Below, in pieces: positions 60,046-64,000 of a DNA stretch of 64,000 nucleotides. Each line of letters starts with the position of its first letter. Within the stretch, counting starts at the first letter, position 1. The notes beneath the pieces are model-generated. The model searched no databases. It worked only from the letters and a program-made list of their open reading frames with translations, and was not told where the DNA came from. A program made the position numbers and the translations under genes. The stretch comes from Streptomyces cinnabarinus. GTDB taxonomy: Bacteria; Actinomycetota; Actinomycetes; Streptomycetales; Streptomycetaceae. The stretch lies in the NCBI RefSeq assembly GCF_027270315.1, contig NZ_CP114413.1, forward strand, positions 8,122,001 through 8,186,000, written 5' to 3'.

Positions 60046-61518
60046 CTAGGGGATCTCCGCCCGGGACTCGTGCTCCACGAACTCCTGGGGCCGTTCATGG
60101 GCCGTCAGGGTGTGCAGCCGGGCCTGGTCCAGGGGCTCGTGGAGTTCGACGTACTCGCCGTGCGGGAGGCGCTTGATGATGCCCGTCTCGCGGCCGTGGG
60201 CGACGAGTTCCCGGTCCCGGTGCTGGAGGCCGAGGCAGATCCGGCGGGTCACGACGAACACCACCACCGGCAGGACGAAGACCCCGATACGGATCGTCCA
60301 GGTCACCGCGTTGATCGAGAGATGCAGCTTGGTCGCGACGATGTCGTTGCCGCCGCCTGCCAGCAGGATCAGGTAGAGCGCGATCCAGGCCGCGCCCAGG
60401 CCCGTGCGGACCGGGTGGTTGCGGGGGCGGTCCAGGAGGTGGTGCTCGCGGTTGTCGCCGGTGAGCCGGGACTCCACGAACGGGTAGACGCCGATCAGGA
60501 CCAGCAGCAGCGGGAAGACGACGATCGGGATGAGGACGCCGAGGGCCAGGGTGTGACCCCACAGGGTGATCTCCCAGCCGGGCATCACCCGCACCAGGCC
60601 CTCCGCGAAGCCCAGGTACCAGTCCGGCTGGGCGCCCGTGGAGACCTGGTCGGCGCGGAACGGGCCGTACACCCAGACCGGGTTGATCGTGGCCACCGCG
60701 GCGAGCACGGTGAGCGTGCCGAGGACCAGGAAGAAGAAGCCGCCCGCCTTCGCCAGGTACACCGGCATGAACGGGGCGCCCACGACGTTGCGTTCACTCC
60801 GGCCGGGGCCCGCGAACTGGGTGTGCTTGTGGTAGACGACCAGCAGGACGTGGGCGACGACGAGGGCCGCCATGATGCCCGGGATCACCAGGATGTGCAG
60901 CGCGTAGAAGCGGGCCACGATGTCCTGGCCGGGGAACTCGCCGCCGAACAGGAACATCGACAGATACGTCCCCACGATCGGGACGGCCAGCAGCGCGCCG
61001 TTGACGAACCTCAGGCCGGTGCCCGACAGCAGGTCGTCCGGGAGCGAGTAGCCGAACAGGCCCTCGAACAGGCCGAGGAAGAGCAGCAGCCAGCCGAACA
61101 GCCAGTTGATCTCCCGGGGCTTGCGGTAGGACCCGGTGAAGAAGTGCCGCATCATGTGCGTCAGCATCGCGGCGACGAACACCAGCGCCGCCCAGTGGTG
61201 CAGCTGGCGGATGAGCAGCCCGCCGCGCACGTCGAAGCTGATGTCGAGGGTGGAGGCGTACGCCTCGGACATGCGGATGCCGTTGAGCGGGAGGTAACTG
61301 CCCTGGTACGTCACCTCGTTCATCGACGGGTGGAAGAAGAGGGTGAGCCAGACACCGGTCAGGATCAGCACCACGAAGCTGTACAGACAGATCTCGCCCA
61401 GCAGGAACGACCAGTGGTCGGGGAAAACCTTGCGCAGGTACTTGCGGCCCAGCGCGTGGATGCCGAGACGGCCGTCGAACCAGTCGGCGACGCGCTCGCC
61501 CTTCGAGGCCCTGTTCAC
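60046..61518 (-). CDS. Orphan cytochrome b subunit (QcrB-like) of a bc complex
   Basis: 490 residues, about nine membrane helices. Heme ligands in RQLHHWAALVFVAAMLTHMM and LHILVIPGIMAALVVAHVLL; the Qo-site motif is QPDWYLGFAEG (PEWY-equivalent, PDWY in actinobacteria). It resembles QcrB but is shorter than the usual ~545 residues, and no qcrA or qcrC is nearby. GTG at 61518 overlaps the TGA of the ECF41 gene (GTGA), so it is the sigma factor's partner, perhaps in a stress-specific respiratory branch. Site GAGGAGG precedes it. Confidence 0.9.
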   Translation of the reverse strand: MNRASKGERVADWFDGRLGIHALGRKYLRKVFPDHWSFLLGEICLYSFVVLILTGVWLTLFFHPSMNEVTYQGSYLPLNGIRMSEAYASTLDISFDVRGGLLIRQLHHWAALVFVAAMLTHMMRHFFTGSYRKPREINWLFGWLLLFLGLFEGLFGYSLPDDLLSGTGLRFVNGALLAVPIVGTYLSMFLFGGEFPGQDIVARFYALHILVIPGIMAALVVAHVLLVVYHKHTQFAGPGRSERNVVGAPFMPVYLAKAGGFFFLVLGTLTVLAAVATINPVWVYGPFRADQVSTGAQPDWYLGFAEGLVRVMPGWEITLWGHTLALGVLIPIVVFPLLLVLIGVYPFVESRLTGDNREHHLLDRPRNHPVRTGLGAAWIALYLILLAGGGNDIVATKLHLSINAVTWTIRIGVFVLPVVVFVVTRRICLGLQHRDRELVAHGRETGIIKRLPHGEYVELHEPLDQARLHTLTAHERPQEFVEHESRAEIP

Positions 61519-62459
61519 GCCTCCTCCTCTTCCTCGCCGCGCTCGACATGGCCGAGCTTGTCGGGGTTGCTGACGATGTACAGGCCCGAGATCCGGTCGC
61601 CCTCCGGGGTGAGGTCCATGACCATCACGGCGAACGGGGCGTCGCCGTCGAACAGCACCGCCGCGTCGTCGCCGTTGACGCGCCGGTAGCGCACGTCCAG
61701 GTCGCTCACACCGTGCTGGGCCGCGTGCCCGGTGAGCAGCCGGACCACCTTGTCCCGGCCCTGCACCGGCCGCAGCCCCGCCGGTTTGCGGTTGCCGCCG
61801 CCGTCCGACCAGACCGTGACGTCCGGCGCGAGGATCTCCATCAGCGCGGCGATGTCCCCGTCGAACGCGGCCCGCACGAACCGCTCCGTCGCCTCCCGCC
61901 GCACCCGCGGATGCGCCCGGTACCGCGGCCGGCGCGCGTGCACGTGTTCCCGGGCGCGCCGGGCCAGTTGCCTTACGGCCGCCGGGGTGCGGTCGAGGAT
62001 TCCGGCGATCTCGGTGTGCGGGTAGCCGAAGACCTCGTTCAGCACGAACACCGCCCGCTCCAGCGGGGTCAGCGACTCCAGCACCACCAGCATCGCCAGG
62101 GAGACGGACTCGGCGCGCAGGGCCGGATCGTCCGCGCCGTCGTCGGTGGCGACCAGGGGTTCGGGCAGCCAGGGGCCGACGTAGGTCTCCTGGCGGCGGC
62201 TGATCGTGGCGCGGCGGCGCAGCGCGTGGTTGACGGCCGCCCGGACGAGGTACGCCCGTGGGTTGGCGACCTCCTCCAGCGGCTCGCCGCCGCCCCGGGC
62301 CGTCCAGGACAGCCAGGTCTCCTGGAGGACGTCCTCGGTGTCGGCGACGCTGCCGAGCACGTTGTAGACGACGCCGAACAGCAGCTCGCGATGGGCGAGG
62401 AAGTCTTCGGTCGCCTGGTCCAGCCGGTCGTCGGTGTCGGGAAGAGGGATCTCGGGCAT
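61515..62459 (-). CDS. ECF41-type RNA polymerase sigma factor with SnoaL-like tail
   Basis: 314 residues. Region 2: GVVYNVLGSVADTEDVLQET; linker with WLPEPLVATDD; region 4: LTPLERAVFVLNEVFGYPHTEIAGIL. The C-terminal NTF2-like domain has WSDGGGNRKPAG and ends GLYIVSNPDKLGHV: WLPEPL, DGGGxR and NPDKL are the ECF41 hallmarks, where the tail tunes activity without a separate anti-sigma factor. ECF41 genes usually sit by COE-type oxidoreductases; here the coupled gene is cytochrome b. GTGA overlap with it. Confidence 0.93.
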   Translation of the reverse strand: MPEIPLPDTDDRLDQATEDFLAHRELLFGVVYNVLGSVADTEDVLQETWLSWTARGGGEPLEEVANPRAYLVRAAVNHALRRRATISRRQETYVGPWLPEPLVATDDGADDPALRAESVSLAMLVVLESLTPLERAVFVLNEVFGYPHTEIAGILDRTPAAVRQLARRAREHVHARRPRYRAHPRVRREATERFVRAAFDGDIAALMEILAPDVTVWSDGGGNRKPAGLRPVQGRDKVVRLLTGHAAQHGVSDLDVRYRRVNGDDAAVLFDGDAPFAVMVMDLTPEGDRISGLYIVSNPDKLGHVERGEEEEEA

Positions 62460-62668
62460 TCGGGGGCCTCCGCAGCGGTGCGCTCACCACTGGGAGGCGT
62501 CGAGGGGGCCGGTTTGTGACACCGGAGCGGGGCAATGTGACCCAGCTCTCAGGATCCGCGGTGCCGCGATGCCGGGGGACGGCGCCCTCCCTCTCCGTAG
62601 GTACCGTAGGACACCTGTTCTGACCTGGGTGTATTTACGGGTAAGTACCCGCGCGGTACCGTGAGGCC

Positions 62669-62914
62669 ATGCCAGCTCTCAACGTGGAGTTCAGCGACCG
62701 CGAGCTTGAGGACCTGCGGCAGATCGCCAAGGAACGCGGTACGTCGATGAAGGCGCTCGTACGGGAGGCCGCGGCGGCCGACATCGCCCGGCACCGGGCG
62801 CTCCAGGAAGGCGCTGAGGCCTTCCGCCGGTTCTTCTCCTCGCACGCCGACGAGTTCGCGGCCGCTTTCCCGGACGACGAACCACCCGCCAAGGGCGAGG
62901 GGCGGGCCGCCTGA
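62669..62914 (+). CDS. Antitoxin of a Fic/Doc-type toxin-antitoxin pair
   Basis: 81 residues. Ribbon-helix-helix-like N-terminus: ALNVEFSDRELEDLRQIAKE, RGTSMKALVREAAAADIARH, a beta strand plus two helices typical of small RHH antitoxins that bind their own operator. The Glu/Ala-rich, flexible C-terminus (HADEFAAAFPDDEPPAKGEG) is the expected toxin-neutralising tail. Stop 3 bp before the toxin start, so one operon. The GTAC-rich leader (TTACGGGTAAGTACCC, 62636-62650) may be its operator. Confidence 0.85.
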   Translation: MPALNVEFSDRELEDLRQIAKERGTSMKALVREAAAADIARHRALQEGAEAFRRFFSSHADEFAAAFPDDEPPAKGEGRAA

Positions 62915-62917
62915 CCG

Positions 62918-63295
62918 ATGGCACCCGTCATCCACATAGACGTGCCCTGGCTGCTCCAGCGGCACGAGGAGGTCCTGCCGGACCAGCCCACCATCAACGA
63001 CTTCTCGGCGCTGGTCGCGGCCGTCGCCCGGCACCGCGTCGACCCGCCCCGGCTCGGCGTCAACTCCGACCCGGCCTGGCGGGCGGCCGCGTTGCTGCAC
63101 ACCCTCACCCTGCTCAAGCCCCTCCCCGCCGCCAACGCCCGCTTCGCCTGCGCCACCGCCGTGGCCTACATGTTCGTCAGCGGCGCCGGCATCGATCCCC
63201 CCTACGGCGCCCTCGTCGACCTCGCCCGGGACCTGATCGACGGCAAGACGGACATCTTCGGCGCCGCCGACCGCCTGCGGTCGTGGCAGATCTGA
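62918..63295 (+). CDS. Fic/Doc-type toxin, degenerate Fic motif
   Basis: 125 residues. Fic-fold length and pattern: IHIDVPWLLQRHEEVL, DFSALVAAVARHRVD, DPAWRAAALLHTLTLLKPLP, then LLKPLPAANARFACATAVAY where canonical Doc has HPFxxGNKRxA. The catalytic His is replaced by Lys and the GN pair by AN, as in other Streptomyces members of this family (LxPLPAxN). It may have lost AMP-transfer or kinase activity or use another chemistry. Overlaps the next gene by 13 bp. Confidence 0.82.
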   Translation: MAPVIHIDVPWLLQRHEEVLPDQPTINDFSALVAAVARHRVDPPRLGVNSDPAWRAAALLHTLTLLKPLPAANARFACATAVAYMFVSGAGIDPPYGALVDLARDLIDGKTDIFGAADRLRSWQI

Positions 63296-63732
63296 GCACC
63301 GAGCCGGGCCCCCGGCAGTCCGCCGTGTTCGAGTCGGTCACCTGGGCGGCGCCGTGCCCGGAGTGCGGAGCGGAGCTGGAGTGCCATGGCGTCCAGGCCC
63401 TCGTGACCGGACGTCCGCGGTGGGACGTCGAGTCGGTGTGCTCCGCCTGCGGATTCGCGCTCGCCGCGTGCGGAGGGGAACTGCCGGTGGAACGGCGGGA
63501 GCAACTGCTCGCCGTGCACGGACCGGCGCGGCTGCGCGTGAGTGATCCGCGGGCGCGGCACGTCCTGATCATGCGGGTGCTGCGGGCCGGGACGGGACTG
63601 GACCTGGTGAGCGCCAAGGCCGAGGCGCGCCGTGTGGTGAGCGGGGAGTACTCGGGCACGTCGGCCGAGATGGAGTATCTGGCCGGAAAGCTTCGGGCGT
63701 GCGGTGTCGGTGTCGCCGTCGTTCGGGGGTAG
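63283..63732 (+). CDS. Zinc-ribbon protein with L7/L12-like C-terminal domain
   Basis: 149 residues from a GTG at 63283, inside the end of the toxin gene. Zinc ribbon: PCPECGAELECHG and VCSACGFALAACGG. The C-terminus (HVLIMRVLRAGTGLDLVSAK, AEARRVVSGEY, YLAGKLRACGVGVAVV) matches the L7/L12 C-terminal fold. Such proteins bind translation factors, so a ribosome role is a guess. Overlap with the toxin suggests co-translation as a third TA-operon member. Confidence 0.82.
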   Translation: MADLSTEPGPRQSAVFESVTWAAPCPECGAELECHGVQALVTGRPRWDVESVCSACGFALAACGGELPVERREQLLAVHGPARLRVSDPRARHVLIMRVLRAGTGLDLVSAKAEARRVVSGEYSGTSAEMEYLAGKLRACGVGVAVVRG

Positions 63733-64000
63733 GCGGCGGCCGCCGGCCCTGTCTGGCGTCCTCGGGGCCGCCGACCGAGGGCGGGAGGAACGGGGTCGGC
63801 GGCCATTTCGCGCGGGAGAGCCGCCGTCCTGCGCGGGGCCTTCCGAGGGGCCGGTTCCAGTTCAGCGCGTGCGTGTCCGTGCGGGGAGAGTGCGTCGTGG
63901 CCGGGTGCGGGTGCGTGATTCACACGGGGCGCAGAGCAAAGCCGAAAGTCGGTGCGGGTGACGGGAGTTGCCATCGTTTCTGACTATCTTTCAAAGGTGC
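63733..64000. other. Right-edge segment without a recognised gene
   Basis: The 268 bp after the L7/L12-like gene are GC-rich (CGGCGGCCGCCGG, 63735-63747), then become AT-richer towards 64000 (CTATCTTTCAAAGG), which may be promoter DNA for a gene beyond the window. No open frame here shows coding signs that I can support. Confidence 0.5.

Overview
This is a high-GC actinobacterial chromosome segment, almost certainly from a Streptomyces species. The evidence is codon use (G or C in nearly every third position, only five in-frame TTA leucine codons noticed), many GTG starts with GGAGG ribosome binding sites, and families typical of the genus: a conservon, EF-Tu3, a CebR-box cellulase, an IdeR/DmdR iron box and an FxSxx-COOH type locus. 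I saw no rRNA, tRNA, CRISPR array, insertion sequence or prophage gene.

Left part (1-20,000): a truncated CYP102-type P450 with a divergent TetR gene; an iron-box DUF2470 gene; a Tat lactonase-family lipoprotein; a FUSC membrane protein; FBP zinc finger; APH-fold kinase and ROK regulator. A convergent gap then carries a 17-bp perfect inverted repeat with nested hairpins. Next come a PolX-like HhH-PHP protein, a GH16 glucanase with CBM13, a TSUP permease, and a two-gene graspetide (ATP-grasp RiPP) locus at 11,597-12,756. After these lie VanZ and DUF4230 membrane proteins, a divergent PRPP synthetase beside a divergent EF-Tu, a STAS protein, and an oxidoreductase/GlxA pair.

Middle (20,000-50,500): a DUF1304-TetR pair with tandem operators; a conservon (cvnA-B-C-D plus a CYP157-like P450 lacking the ExxR arginine) converging, across an 18-bp-stem terminator, on an unrecognised 578-residue protein with a DDxxD motif; an amidohydrolase/APC permease pair with a TetR gene; and a run of small housekeeping and stress enzymes. 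Among the latter are a GST-like reductase, a [3Fe-4S] ferredoxin, two SnoaL-type ECF sigma factors (the second at 61.5-62.5 kb), an azoreductase-like flavoprotein, an aldo/keto reductase, and a PhyH dioxygenase with a divergent AraC gene. There is also a sigma-like/zinc-anti-sigma/lectin membrane fusion, a SpoIIE phosphatase, an in-frame-deleted remnant of a GH2 beta-galactosidase, and a GH9 cellulase under a perfect CebR box.

Right part (50,500-60,000): the most unusual region. On the plus strand are a caspase-like protease with an EAD2-type tail, a 59-residue FxsA-like peptide gene and an HExxH peptide-hydroxylase-type enzyme. They converge on a minus-strand operon encoding a VMAP-type protein, a MoxR-type AAA ATPase and an FxsT-type vWA-like/NB-ARC/TPR protein. 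The tail of the caspase and the head of the VMAP protein are visibly homologous, which supports homotypic coupling of effector and sensor. The caspase, MoxR and VMAP genes each carry a TTA codon, as do cvnA and the conservon P450, so both systems look bldA-dependent. The fxsT-like gene is cut by an in-frame TAG between Walker A and Walker B, so this copy is probably inactive or phase-variable unless the stop is a sequencing error.

End (60,000-64,000): an ECF41-type sigma factor translationally coupled to an orphan cytochrome b, then a Fic/Doc-type toxin-antitoxin pair with a third overlapping gene (zinc ribbon plus L7/L12-like fold).
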